Shown: positions 1-8,069, counted from the stretch's first letter. The stretch: DNA of 24,435 bases from Crocinitomicaceae bacterium (GCA_018623405.1 JAAZVO010000005.1:1-24435), one strand, 5' to 3'. The notes: generated from the sequence alone by a model not told the origin. Numbers and translations: made by a program.

Positions 1-596
1 ACATGAAAGCTTAACACATCGGCTTGCTGCTTAATTTTTGATAAGGTGCACTGATTTACATAGTTGTTTTCAAAACCTGTTTTGTACTTATCATAAGCTA
101 AAATGGTACAATCAAAACCTTGTAATCTTTTTGCTAAAGCTTCTCCTGTATTTCCGAAGCCAACTATTCCTATTGTTTTGCCTTCTATTTCAATCCCTCT
201 ATTTTCTTCCCTTTTCCAAATACCTGATTTAACCTCTTCATCTCCCCTTTTTAAATTATTGAATAAACTAAGCAACATACCTATTGCATGCTCAGCAACA
301 GCCGTTCTGTTGCCTTCAGGAGAGTTAAAAACTTTAATATCCTTTTTAGTGCAATATTCTACATCAATATTTTCTAAACCGGAACCTGACCGAGCTATGA
401 ATTTAAGATTTGGGAATTTTATTAGTGTACTAACATCTAAGGTAAACCTTGAACGTATTACAAGTCCTTCTACTTCATTACCTATTTCGAGAATTGAAGT
501 TTTTGAAAGATTTGTTGCATCAACACAATAAAAACTGTTTTTGCTAAGTTGCTCCCAAAGAATTGGATGCACAGTATCTACAAAGTAGATTTTCAA
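1..596 (-). CDS. D-2-hydroxyacid dehydrogenase (phosphoglycerate dehydrogenase-like), 3' end outside window
   Basis: Partial gene: the first 198 codons are present and the C-terminus runs off the left edge. NAD-dependent D-2-hydroxyacid dehydrogenases interconvert 2-keto and D-2-hydroxy acids; the best-known member is the first enzyme of serine synthesis. Visible motifs are IARSGSGLENID (residues 68-79), NSPEGNRTAVAEHAIGMLL (91-109) and the Rossmann loop GFGNTG (146-151), with an acidic residue (D169) at the end of the next strand. The catalytic Arg/Glu/His set lies mostly beyond the edge and cannot be checked. The start must be TTG at 594-596: no in-frame ATG exists between the stop of the upstream TerB-like gene (612-614) and the conserved N-terminal strand MKIYFVDTVHP. 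The gene follows the TerB-like gene by 15 nt and is probably co-transcribed. The family is clear, but the exact substrate is not. Confidence 0.88.
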   Translation of the reverse strand, partial: MKIYFVDTVHPILWEQLSKNSFYCVDATNLSKTSILEIGNEVEGLVIRSRFTLDVSTLIKFPNLKFIARSGSGLENIDVEYCTKKDIKVFNSPEGNRTAVAEHAIGMLLSLFNNLKRGDEEVKSGIWKREENRGIEIEGKTIGIVGFGNTGEALAKRLQGFDCTILAYDKYKTGFENNYVNQCTLSKIKQQADVLSFH

Positions 597-611
597 GATA
601 AAAAATGGAGA

Positions 612-1031
612 TTAGTTATTGTATTTTTTTGCTGCTTCTTCGATTACATCGTATGGAACTTCAATACCAATGAATTTCTCCATCAATGCAATTAAATCTT
701 CAGTAAGGGGAATGTTGATACCTAAGATTAAGCCAATTCGCTTTACAAAATCAATTTCTTCTTTGGCAATATCTTCGTCAACCTTCATTAGGTTCAGCAA
801 ATCTACAAAACACCTAAATCTTTCTTTTTCTGTTTTTGGAATCGTGAACTCGAATCTTTCCGGATAAAACTTAACCTCATCAAATTCTGTATCAGACAAA
901 CCAATTCGCTTGGCAACTTGACGCATAAATTTGTCTTCATTTATATGCATTCTGTCATCAGCCCTAGCCAACTGCAAAAGCAAGTGAATGTGAGATTTTT
1001 TAATGTTTTTTTCTTCGGTTGTTTTTGCCAT
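612..1031 (-). CDS. TerB-like small helical protein
   Basis: All-helical protein of 139 residues with two related segments, HLLLQLARADDRMHINEDKF near the N-terminus and a later one containing LLNLMKVDEDIAKEEIDFVK. Each has the Leu-rich helix, acidic loop and helix pattern of the TerB tellurite-resistance fold, whose members are often proposed metal or signal sensors. I chose the ATG at 1029-1031 (MAKTTEEKN); a TTG two codons upstream (1035-1037) would add only MK. There is no signal peptide, so it is probably cytoplasmic. It lies 65 nt downstream of mgtE and 15 nt upstream of the dehydrogenase gene. Its physiological role is unknown, and tellurite resistance should not be assumed from the fold. 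Confidence 0.7.
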   Translation of the reverse strand: MAKTTEEKNIKKSHIHLLLQLARADDRMHINEDKFMRQVAKRIGLSDTEFDEVKFYPERFEFTIPKTEKERFRCFVDLLNLMKVDEDIAKEEIDFVKRIGLILGINIPLTEDLIALMEKFIGIEVPYDVIEEAAKKYNN

Positions 1032-1096
1032 TTTCAATGAAGATTCCTAACAAATATAGACAAAACGTCTGTGGAATTTAAAATGTTGATAAAAAA

Positions 1097-2449
1097 TTAG
1101 ACGTAAAACATTCTTCCTACCAAGAAATAAATGAACAGCCCTAGAATATCGTTAACTGTGGTAATAAATGGGCCTGTAGCAAGGGCAGGGTCAACCTTGT
1201 ATTTATCTAATAATAAAGGTACTAGCGTTCCAAAAAGAGCGGCAAAAATGATTACAGAAAATAGAGAAATACTAACTGTATAACTTAAAATCAATGAATC
1301 AGACGATATTAAATTATAAACCAATATTAGAAGTGCACAGACAAATCCATTCAATAGAGCAACAGAAAACTCTTTACCTAGCTTCTGAAAAATCCCTCCA
1401 AAACCCAAAGAATTATTAGCCAAACCTTGAACAATAATGGCCGAGGATTGAACTCCAACATTGCCACCCATGGCTGCAATAAGGGGAATAAAAAAGGCCA
1501 TTTCGGGCATTATCTTTAAATCGTGCTCGTAAATTCCGATAACCCTAGCGCCTAAAACTCCTCCTAACAAACCTAAAACCAACCATGGCAACCTTGCACG
1601 GGTAAGCACCCAAATATTATCTGTTGACTCTACAGTTTCAGATAAACCTGAGGCCATAGAGTAATCTTTATCCGCCTCTTCTTTTATTACATCTACAACA
1701 TCATCAATGGTAATTCTACCTACAAGCCTTCCTAGCTCATCTAAAACGGGAAGGGCAACTAGGTCATATTTTTCCATCATGTTTGCCACTTCCTCTGAAG
1801 ATGTATATGTTTGGCAAGATTTTAATCCAACATCATATAAATCGGCAATTTTTTTACCTGCTGCAGCGGTAAGTAGTTTTTTTAGTGATAGTTTTCCTAA
1901 AAGCTTTTCGTGATCATCTACTACGTAAACAGTGTAAATATTATCTACAGTTTCGGCCTGTTTACGCATTTCTCTTATGCATTGCTTTATGCTCCAATTC
2001 TCGTTTACCTGAACTAATTCCTTTCCCATTAAAGCCCCTGCAGTTCCTTCATCAAATGAGAGCAGGTCAACTATATCTTCCGCTTGTTCAAGGTTTTCGA
2101 TATTTGAAATAACCTCTTCTCTTTCGCGTTCGGGTAATACCGAGATTACATCAGCGGCATCATCAGATTCAAGGTTTTCAATAAAAATTTCTGCAATTTC
2201 TTTAGAGGTAAATGAAGCAATGTGCTTATCTCTAATATCTTCATCGATGTTAATAAGCACCTCAGAAGCTTTTTCTGCAGAAAGGTATGAATATAAAACT
2301 TTTGCTTCTTCTACCTCAAGCTCCTCAACAATTTCAGCAACATCTGCAGCATGCAATTCACCTATTAGGTTTAAAACCTGCTCTTCAGACCTATTATCTA
2401 AGGATTCTCTGAGGTTTTCTATAAATTCTTTAGTGAGTTGAAATTGCAT
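1097..2449 (-). CDS. mgtE: Magnesium transporter MgtE
   Basis: Full-length MgtE of 450 residues, the usual length. These are homodimeric inner-membrane Mg2+ channels gated by cytoplasmic Mg2+. The layout is an N-terminal superhelical domain (1-137, with repeated LHAADVAEI-like and DDAADVISVLP segments), two CBS domains (about 138-200 and 201-258) and a five-helix membrane domain (285-450). The pore signature GGNVGVQSS is at 329-336. The segment DPALATGPFITTVNDILGL (420-438) carries D434, at the position of the ion-selective Asp of Thermus MgtE. I preferred the ATG at 2447-2449 over an in-frame TTG seven codons upstream. It lies 35 nt after rsmA on the same strand and is probably in the same operon. 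No Mg2+ riboswitch fits in that small gap. Confidence 0.95.
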   Translation of the reverse strand: MQFQLTKEFIENLRESLDNRSEEQVLNLIGELHAADVAEIVEELEVEEAKVLYSYLSAEKASEVLINIDEDIRDKHIASFTSKEIAEIFIENLESDDAADVISVLPEREREEVISNIENLEQAEDIVDLLSFDEGTAGALMGKELVQVNENWSIKQCIREMRKQAETVDNIYTVYVVDDHEKLLGKLSLKKLLTAAAGKKIADLYDVGLKSCQTYTSSEEVANMMEKYDLVALPVLDELGRLVGRITIDDVVDVIKEEADKDYSMASGLSETVESTDNIWVLTRARLPWLVLGLLGGVLGARVIGIYEHDLKIMPEMAFFIPLIAAMGGNVGVQSSAIIVQGLANNSLGFGGIFQKLGKEFSVALLNGFVCALLILVYNLISSDSLILSYTVSISLFSVIIFAALFGTLVPLLLDKYKVDPALATGPFITTVNDILGLFIYFLVGRMFYV

Positions 2450-2484
2450 TGCTCCAAACTTGCGGGGCAAATGTAATATTTCTC

Positions 2485-3243
2485 TTATGAGGCATTTAAA
2501 GCAATGGTTAAGTCTTGAAAATCTTTTACAGAGAGTTGCTCGGGCCTTAGGGTCAAATACCTTGAATTTTCGATGGGAGAAATATCAACATCTGCTTTCA
2601 GCGAGTTTTTTAGGGTTTTACGCCGTTGATTAAACGCGAGCTTTACGAGGCTTTTTAATTGATGATAATTTTCAAATCCATCATTTAATTTTTGAAGTAC
2701 AATAACTGAAGAACGCACCTTGGGCGGAGGGTTAAATGAACCGGGTTCAACATGAGTTAACAAAGAGGTTTGATAATAAGATTGGCCTAGAACGCTTAAA
2801 ATCCCATATTGCTTACTTCCATTAGAAGAACAAATTCTATCTGCAACCTCTTTTTGGAACATTCCTATCATTGTGGGGATGTATGCTCTGTATTCGAGCA
2901 TTTTAAAAACTATTTGGGTAGAAATATTATAAGGAAAATTTCCGAGCAGCAAAAAGGATTCTCCATCAAAAACCTCATTTAAAGGTAGGTTTAAAAAATC
3001 ACCTTTTATTAATTGTTTTTCATTAATTATTCCTGAAGCCAAAAGGTGCTCTTGCGATTCGGTATCAATCTCAACGCATTTAAATTTTGGCAGGTTTGCA
3101 AGGTGTTTAGTTAGAACTCCGGCGCCGGGGCCTACTTCTAGTATCGGTAATTGTTGTTTTTTAACTTCTTCTATTATTTTCTGAACAATACCTTGATTGG
3201 TCAGAAAGTGCTGCCCAAAGTGTTTTTTGGGTCTAACGCTCAT
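2485..3243 (-). CDS. rsmA: 16S rRNA (adenine1518-N6/adenine1519-N6)-dimethyltransferase RsmA (KsgA)
   Basis: RsmA/KsgA dimethylates two adjacent adenines in the 3'-terminal hairpin of 16S rRNA using S-adenosylmethionine, a late checkpoint in 30S assembly. The 252-residue protein starts MSVRPKKHFGQHFL, the family hallmark. It has the SAM-binding motif ILEVGPGAGVLT (34-45), the catalytic motif NFPY (102-105; NLPY in E. coli) and EPGSFNPPPKVRSSVI (166-181). Its start overlaps the 3' end of the DUF4286 gene by 11 nt, and mgtE follows 35 nt after its stop. Confidence 0.96.
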   Translation of the reverse strand: MSVRPKKHFGQHFLTNQGIVQKIIEEVKKQQLPILEVGPGAGVLTKHLANLPKFKCVEIDTESQEHLLASGIINEKQLIKGDFLNLPLNEVFDGESFLLLGNFPYNISTQIVFKMLEYRAYIPTMIGMFQKEVADRICSSNGSKQYGILSVLGQSYYQTSLLTHVEPGSFNPPPKVRSSVIVLQKLNDGFENYHQLKSLVKLAFNQRRKTLKNSLKADVDISPIENSRYLTLRPEQLSVKDFQDLTIALNAS

Positions 3244-3541
3244 CTACAATTTCTAATAAGGTTCTAAAAGCTACAAACTTATCCTTGTACCTTTCAGTAT
3301 GTTCTGCCTGCAATGTTTGAGCATGTCTTTCTTGATACTCTTGAAGATCTTCCATATTGGCACAGGTGTATTGAATAGAATAATTTACGCCATCAGGGTC
3401 ATCTACCAAAATTTTGGCAAATCTGTTACTTAAAAAATATCCGGTTTTCATAACATCAGGAATGTGGACAGTTTTCATCCAATTCACCCACTCGTCATGA
3501 GCTTCATTATCAATTTTTACTGTAACATTATAAACAATCAT
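3233..3541 (-). CDS. DUF4286 family protein
   Basis: Small protein of 102 residues starting MIVYNVTVKIDNEAHDEWVN, with WMKTVHIPDVMKTGYF and YSIQYTC further on. This pattern fits DUF4286, an uncharacterised ferredoxin-like-fold family common in Bacteroidota. There is no signal peptide or membrane segment, so it is presumably cytoplasmic. The start codon overlaps the stop of the TPR gene by 4 nt (ATGA), and its own end overlaps the rsmA start by 11 nt, which implies translational coupling. No biochemical function is known to me. Confidence 0.8.
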   Translation of the reverse strand: MIVYNVTVKIDNEAHDEWVNWMKTVHIPDVMKTGYFLSNRFAKILVDDPDGVNYSIQYTCANMEDLQEYQERHAQTLQAEHTERYKDKFVAFRTLLEIVDER

Positions 3542-5385
3542 GGTGCTAAATTATCTCCTCTTAAAGTTCTAAACCTTTTTCGGGCTTCAATTACAAACAT
3601 ACTATTCGAATAATTAATCATAAGGTCTTGGTAGGCTTGCATAGCCTTTTCCTTATCGTTTAAAGGGCCCTCGTATAGTTTACCTAAATTAAAAAGTGCA
3701 TCATCTGCAGTTATATCTTCTGTGTGGTTTTCAATTACTTTTTGGTAAAAACCAACTGCTCCGTCCCAATCTTTTTCTTTTGAAGCAATTTCGGCCTTTT
3801 TCATAAGAATTTCATCAGTTAAGGGATGCCCGGGATAGGTTAAGTTTATAGAATCTAAAATTGCTAGTGCTCTTGGTTTATGATTTTGGAAAAACTTTAA
3901 ATCAGCTCTGGCAAACATTTGTAATGGTGTTTCTATAGAATCTAAACCTGTGTTATCGGTAATTAATAAAGATAACTCCATAGCATCATTTGCTATTAAT
4001 TTCGAGGTACTTCCTTTAAGCACATCAAGCTGTGCTTTGGCCCAGCTAAAATCTCCTACATAGTAAGACATTTTTGCATTTTTAAATTTAGCTTGCTCGC
4101 CTAATTGGTCGTACTTAAACGACTTATCAACTTGTGAATAAAGTAAGCTAGCATCCCAAACCATCCCTTCAACCATTAAAATATCTGCCATTTCTAACTT
4201 ACAAAACCCTTTTTCATTTTCTGTGATACTTCTACTTTGAATGCATTGATTTAAGATGGTTTTCGCAGTATCTAGATTTTGGAGATAAAAGGCTTGGAGA
4301 TGAGCAAAATCTCTATAAACTTTTACTGTATTTTGAGTTAGCGGTAATTCATTTAATGTTTTTTCATAAGCCGACTTTAAGCGCAAAAGGTCATCTGAAG
4401 AGTAATTGGGATTGCTGTATAGTTGTTTGTTTAAAACTCCCATAAGTTTTATGCGGGCATCAGCATAAAAAATGTTTTTTCGGCCTTTATCAATAATATA
4501 CTCAAAGGCTTCTATTGCAATATCAAATTGTTTGTTTGAAGTAGCAATTACTCCGATATCTATTACCCTTTCTCCTTGCTCGTTAAGCCTTTTATCTAAA
4601 GCTTTTGATTGGGCTAAGGCACCATAGTAATTTCCTTCTTGGGTATAAACCCAAATTAACAATTCAGAAAAAACAGGTCTATTAGGATTCTTTTGGATGA
4701 GTTTAACCAAACCTTCTTTAAGTAATTTATTTTGCTCGCTACCCTCTTCAAAAGCAAAATTCCTTGCCAACTCATTTTGAATTGTTTGCAAATAGTTTTC
4801 GCTTAGTAAAAGAATTGAAAGGTATTCGTTTACCATTTCTTCATACTTACCAAGCGAGCCATAAAGTTTAGCTTTTTCGAAGTTAAAAGGATAAGTTCCT
4901 CCTAATAGTTTATCACCTTCGTTAAAGGTAAGCAGGGCTTTATTGTATTCGCCAATATCTTCAAAGGCTTTTGCCAATTCAATTATTTGAGAACTAACAG
5001 GAGGCAAATCTTTAATAATAGACTCAAATTCTTTTTCGGCCTTTTTTAAATCTCCTTCTTTTTTGTAAACTAACCCTAAATCTACTTTGTACTTAAAACT
5101 ATTAGGGTTAATAGTTAATTGGTTTTTTACCAATTTTCTAGCAGTTTTAAACTCCTCTAACCTAAATAAACACTGCAAATAATAGTTGTAATAAAAATCT
5201 GAGTAGGAAGAATTATATAGCTTTTCGTAGTATAAGGCGGCTTTTTGAAAATCTTCTTCCTGAAAATAATATGCCGCTAACTGCTGATCGGTTACAGGTT
5301 GCGCAAATGCTTTGGAGCTTGAAAACACAAGGCCAACAAAAAGTAAAAATTGAAATAAACTACTCCTTTTTTTCAAGAATTTCAT
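3538..5385 (-). CDS. Secreted or periplasmic tetratricopeptide-repeat protein
   Basis: Protein of 615 residues with an N-terminal signal peptide: basic MKFLKKR, hydrophobic core LFQFLLFVGLVF, and cleavage probably after AFA at 28. The rest is all helical with many degenerate TPR units, for example ADDALFNLGKLYEGPLNDKE near the C-terminus, preceded by segments such as YYFQEEDFQKAALYYEKLY and SFKYKVDLGLVYKKEGDLKK. TPR arrays are protein-binding scaffolds, and in Bacteroidota many such exported proteins serve envelope assembly. The partner is unknown. It overlaps the upstream lipoprotein gene by 26 nt (5360-5385), suggesting coupled production of the two envelope proteins, and overlaps the DUF4286 gene by 4 nt. 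Confidence 0.85.
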   Translation of the reverse strand: MKFLKKRSSLFQFLLFVGLVFSSSKAFAQPVTDQQLAAYYFQEEDFQKAALYYEKLYNSSYSDFYYNYYLQCLFRLEEFKTARKLVKNQLTINPNSFKYKVDLGLVYKKEGDLKKAEKEFESIIKDLPPVSSQIIELAKAFEDIGEYNKALLTFNEGDKLLGGTYPFNFEKAKLYGSLGKYEEMVNEYLSILLLSENYLQTIQNELARNFAFEEGSEQNKLLKEGLVKLIQKNPNRPVFSELLIWVYTQEGNYYGALAQSKALDKRLNEQGERVIDIGVIATSNKQFDIAIEAFEYIIDKGRKNIFYADARIKLMGVLNKQLYSNPNYSSDDLLRLKSAYEKTLNELPLTQNTVKVYRDFAHLQAFYLQNLDTAKTILNQCIQSRSITENEKGFCKLEMADILMVEGMVWDASLLYSQVDKSFKYDQLGEQAKFKNAKMSYYVGDFSWAKAQLDVLKGSTSKLIANDAMELSLLITDNTGLDSIETPLQMFARADLKFFQNHKPRALAILDSINLTYPGHPLTDEILMKKAEIASKEKDWDGAVGFYQKVIENHTEDITADDALFNLGKLYEGPLNDKEKAMQAYQDLMINYSNSMFVIEARKRFRTLRGDNLAP

Positions 5386-5893
5386 GTACTCCTTTTTTTA
5401 GTTCATCGTAACGCTTAAAACTACCCCTATACCATTGGTTAATACTTTTTGAGGTTTCTTTTAACCGATTTACTGCTTCTTGCTCTGATGAAAAATAATT
5501 TTTAAAATGCTCATCAATTATTAATCCATTATTGATGTCTTCTTTTAAATTTTCTAATTGCGTTTTAGTGTATGCAATTTGGCCGGTTTGAAACTCAATA
5601 TTTTGTTTCAATTGAGTAATGGACTTTCGGTACCTTTTAAAGTCGTAAAAAAAGAACATTTCTTCCTTCTCTATGGTGTCTTTATATTCATTTTGAACTC
5701 TATCAATAAGTCTTTGGTTCTCCTCTATCATACTTTCAACCTTTGCTAAACTTACTTTGGCAATAGAGTCTTCTAAAACCTCAACCACTTTGTAAAGACT
5801 ATCTACCCTGTCCATTTTTTTTTCTTCAGGACTAGAGCAACTAACAATTGATAGTGAAAGAACTACGGAAGCACAAAAAATAAAAAACCTCAT
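5360..5893 (-). CDS. Small coiled-coil lipoprotein of unknown function
   Basis: Protein of 177 residues with a lipoprotein signal: MRFFIFCASVVLSLSIVSC, lipobox SIVSC with the predicted lipidated Cys at 19, followed by SSPEEKK. The mature part is rich in Glu, Lys, Leu and Gln with heptad-like spacing, for example at 30-65 (VDSLYKVVEVLEDSIAKV and following) and 90-130, so a long helical coiled coil is likely. I do not recognise a family. Its ATG shares one nucleotide with the serS stop (TAATG), and its 3' end overlaps the TPR gene by 26 nt. It may be an outer-membrane or periplasmic partner of that TPR protein, but this is inferred only from gene order. Confidence 0.8.
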   Translation of the reverse strand: MRFFIFCASVVLSLSIVSCSSPEEKKMDRVDSLYKVVEVLEDSIAKVSLAKVESMIEENQRLIDRVQNEYKDTIEKEEMFFFYDFKRYRKSITQLKQNIEFQTGQIAYTKTQLENLKEDINNGLIIDEHFKNYFSSEQEAVNRLKETSKSINQWYRGSFKRYDELKKGVHEILEKKE

Positions 5894-7164
5894 TACTTTA
5901 TAATTGAAATTCCCATAAATGGTTGTAAAACCTCTGGGATGTGAATACCTTCTTCAGACTGATAATTTTCTAATAAAGCCGCTAATACCCTTGGTAAGGC
6001 CAAAGCGCTGCCATTTAGTGTATGACATAAAGAAATATTTCCATCAGCATCTTTGTAGCGCAACTTTAATCTATTTGCTTGAAAGTTTTCAAAATTAGAT
6101 ACTGAGCTAACCTCAAGCCACTTTTCTTGTGCTGCAGAATATACTTCTAAATCATAAGTTAATGCAGAAGTAAAACCAAGATCACCTCCACAAAGTTTAA
6201 GCACTCGATATTTTAAGCCAAGTTTTTCTAGCAATAATTTTGAGTGGCTAAGCATGTCTTCTAAAATTTCATACGATTTAGAAGGATGAGCAATTTGGAC
6301 AATTTCAACCTTATCAAACTGATGTAATCGGTTCAACCCTCTAACATCTTTACCATAAGAACCTGCTTCTCTTCTAAAACAGGGTGTGTAACCTGTTGAT
6401 TTTATAGGAAGATCCATTTCTGTTAAAATGTTATTTCTGAAAATATTGGTAATTGGAACTTCTGCTGTTGGAATTAAGTAAAGATTATCTTCTGTTACAT
6501 GGTACATCTGCCCTTCTTTATCGGGTAACTGCCCTGTACCAAAACCTGAATCTTCATTAACCAACAATGGCGCTTGATACTCTGTATATCCTACTTTTGT
6601 GGCTTCAGTTAAAAAGAAGTTTATTAAAGCCCTTTGATACAATGCCCCATAACCTTTATAGAAAGGAAATCCTGCCCCGGTAACTTTGTTGCCTAATTCA
6701 AAATCTATTAAGTTTTTTGCAGTAGCAATCTCCCAATGAGGAACTTTTTTATGGTTTTGATAAGGAATATCTCCAAATTCAAATACCACTTCGTTATCAT
6801 TTTCATTAGTTCCTGAAGGAACTTGCTTTGATGGCAAATTTGGAAGTGTGTATAGCAGCTTTTCTAATGCTTCTTGGTTATTAGCAATTTGCTCTTGCAA
6901 TGTCTTTGAAGATTCCTTTAACTCAGAAGACCTAGCCTTTAGTTGGTTTGCCTCCTCAGCCTTTCCTGTTTTAAAAAGCTCACCTATAGATTTAGCAATT
7001 TTATTAGCTTCTGCTTTTTGAGCCTCGAAGTTTGTTTTAGCTTCTCTTACTGCTTTATCTAATTCTAGGGCATGAGCAATATCAGCTGCAGCATCTATGC
7101 CTCGAACTTTTAAACGCTCTACGGCAAATTCTGAATTTTCTCTTAAAAACGAGATTTGAAGCAT
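5893..7164 (-). CDS. serS: Seryl-tRNA synthetase
   Basis: Class II aminoacyl-tRNA synthetase that charges tRNA-Ser (and tRNA-Sec where present). The 423 residues match the bacterial family length. It has the N-terminal long coiled-coil arm (about 30-105, Lys/Glu/Ala rich), which reads the tRNA-Ser variable arm. The catalytic domain shows the serine-binding TAE loop (233-235), motif 2 around CFRREAGSYGKDVRGLNRLH (262-281) and motif 3 from HTLNGSALALPRVLAALLEN (381-400). ATG at 7162-7164 matches the usual ML-start. It is the first gene of the minus-strand run after the rplU-rpmA terminator and overlaps the lipoprotein gene by 1 nt. Confidence 0.97.
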   Translation of the reverse strand: MLQISFLRENSEFAVERLKVRGIDAAADIAHALELDKAVREAKTNFEAQKAEANKIAKSIGELFKTGKAEEANQLKARSSELKESSKTLQEQIANNQEALEKLLYTLPNLPSKQVPSGTNENDNEVVFEFGDIPYQNHKKVPHWEIATAKNLIDFELGNKVTGAGFPFYKGYGALYQRALINFFLTEATKVGYTEYQAPLLVNEDSGFGTGQLPDKEGQMYHVTEDNLYLIPTAEVPITNIFRNNILTEMDLPIKSTGYTPCFRREAGSYGKDVRGLNRLHQFDKVEIVQIAHPSKSYEILEDMLSHSKLLLEKLGLKYRVLKLCGGDLGFTSALTYDLEVYSAAQEKWLEVSSVSNFENFQANRLKLRYKDADGNISLCHTLNGSALALPRVLAALLENYQSEEGIHIPEVLQPFMGISIIK

Positions 7165-7186
7165 GAATAAAGTTTATGTTTTAGAC

Positions 7187-7214
7187 AAAAAAAAATCCCG
7201 AATTTCGGGATTTT
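7187..7214 (-). terminator. Rho-independent terminator of the rplU-rpmA operon
   Basis: On the minus strand, a 9-bp stem AAAATCCCG / CGGGATTTT (arms at 7206-7214 and 7192-7200) closes a 5-nt loop and is followed by nine consecutive T residues (7187-7195). It lies 22 nt after the rpmA stop and 22 nt before the serS start, so it should end the ribosomal transcript and separate it from serS, apart from any read-through. Pairing can extend inward by 2 bp. Confidence 0.85.
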
Positions 7215-7236
7215 CATTTAATTAAAATCTGAAATC

Positions 7237-7500
7237 TTAAGCTTCTTGAGCAGGCTCAACAGAAACGTATGATTTGTTATCTCTTTTTTTGGTAAAAACC
7301 ACCTTTCCATCAACCAAAGCAAATAATGTATGATCTTTTCCAATACCTACATTTTTACCTGGGTTGTGTTTAGTACCTCTTTGACGAACAATAATATTAC
7401 CGGCAATAGCTTCTTGCCCTCCAAATATTTTTATTCCTAGACGTTTACTTTCTGATTCTCTACCGTTTTTAGAACTACCTACACCTTTTTTATGTGCCAT
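7237..7500 (-). CDS. rpmA: 50S ribosomal protein L27
   Basis: Protein of 87 residues that is clearly bL27, starting MAHKKGVGSSKNGRESESKR and followed by LGIKIFGGQEAIAGNIIVRQ and RGTKHNPGKNVGIGKDHTLF. The basic N-terminal tail reaches toward the peptidyl-transferase centre in bacterial ribosomes. There is no Firmicutes-type cleavable extension, since Met is followed directly by AHKKG. It lies 12 nt downstream of rplU, the usual pairing in bacteria, and is followed by the intrinsic terminator. Confidence 0.98.
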   Translation of the reverse strand: MAHKKGVGSSKNGRESESKRLGIKIFGGQEAIAGNIIVRQRGTKHNPGKNVGIGKDHTLFALVDGKVVFTKKRDNKSYVSVEPAQEA

Positions 7501-7512
7501 AACTTATAGTTT

Positions 7513-7989
7513 TTATTCGTTAGAAGATGATTTTTCCTCTGTTTTAGTTTCTTTTTTTACTGCTGCTTTTGGAGCTTCTTTGGTCTCTGCAGTTTTCTTT
7601 GGAGCGGCCTTTTTAGCTGTTGCAGCTTTTTCTTCTTTAGGTTCTGCAGCAGGTTTAGCTTTAGCTGCAGTACTGCTAGCTTTTCCTATTGCTTCGATGG
7701 CTATTTCAGACAATTGTTGTCTGTGACCATTCGACTTTTGGTATCCTTTTCTTCTTTTCTTTTTGAATACTTGAACTTTATCGCCTTGAAGGTGACGAAT
7801 AACTTTGGCTTCTACAGCCATACCTTTAATAACCGGGGCGCCAATCTCAACTTTTCCATCGTTATCAACAAGAAGTACTTTATCGAAAGCAACTTTTTCG
7901 CCTTCAGCATTCTCTAAACGATGTACAAAAATTTGTTGGTCTTTCTGCACTTTAAATTGCTGCCCTGCTATATCTACAATTGCGTACAT
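7513..7989 (-). CDS. rplU: 50S ribosomal protein L21 with Lys/Ala-rich C-terminal extension
   Basis: Residues 1-103 are a standard bL21 core, a 23S rRNA-binding protein of the large subunit: MYAIVDIAGQQFKVQKDQQI, then the basic signature VFKKKRRKGYQKSNGHRQQ near 74-92. Residues 104-158 form an extra low-complexity tail of Ala, Lys, Glu, Pro and Thr (pieces such as KKAAPKK and KEAPKAAVKKE), making it about 55 residues longer than E. coli L21. Similar extensions occur in other Bacteroidota ribosomal proteins and are presumably disordered. It is the first gene of the operon and is preceded by a good phylum-type promoter. Confidence 0.97.
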   Translation of the reverse strand: MYAIVDIAGQQFKVQKDQQIFVHRLENAEGEKVAFDKVLLVDNDGKVEIGAPVIKGMAVEAKVIRHLQGDKVQVFKKKRRKGYQKSNGHRQQLSEIAIEAIGKASSTAAKAKPAAEPKEEKAATAKKAAPKKTAETKEAPKAAVKKETKTEEKSSSNE

Positions 7990-8014
7990 TATTTAATGCT
8001 TTTAAAATGGCTTG

Positions 8015-8044
8015 CAAAAGTAGTAAATATTACTATTCCAACAA
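8015..8044 (-). promoter_or_regulatory. Bacteroidota-type promoter upstream of rplU
   Basis: On the minus strand a TTG (8042-8044) is followed after exactly 19 nt by TACTTTTG (8015-8022), a perfect match to the -7 element TAnnTTTG. The spacing lies within the 17-23 nt described for flavobacterial primary-sigma promoters. The expected start of transcription near 8007 leaves a short leader before the rplU ATG at 7989. The position is right for a strongly expressed ribosomal operon. No transcript data were available. Confidence 0.7.
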
Positions 8045-8069
8045 GCCTTTTTATTTCAGTGTTTATTCA

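Noticed and set aside
103..531. Plus-strand open frame of 142 codons near the left edge
   Set aside because: It lies opposite the dehydrogenase, which has strong family motifs on the minus strand. The plus-strand translation is Ser/Pro/Phe rich with no family resemblance.
612..1031. Tellurite resistance locus
   Set aside because: Only a TerB-like fold is present; no terA, terC, terD or terZ neighbours exist.
1051..1058. TATATTTG upstream of the TerB-like gene as a promoter
   Set aside because: The -7 match is perfect on the minus strand, but no TTG lies 17-23 nt upstream, so it remains unproven.
2450..2470. Longer MgtE starting at TTG (adds seven residues)
   Set aside because: The ATG at 2447-2449 gives the normal family length and N-terminus; the extra MPRKFGA looks like intergenic sequence.
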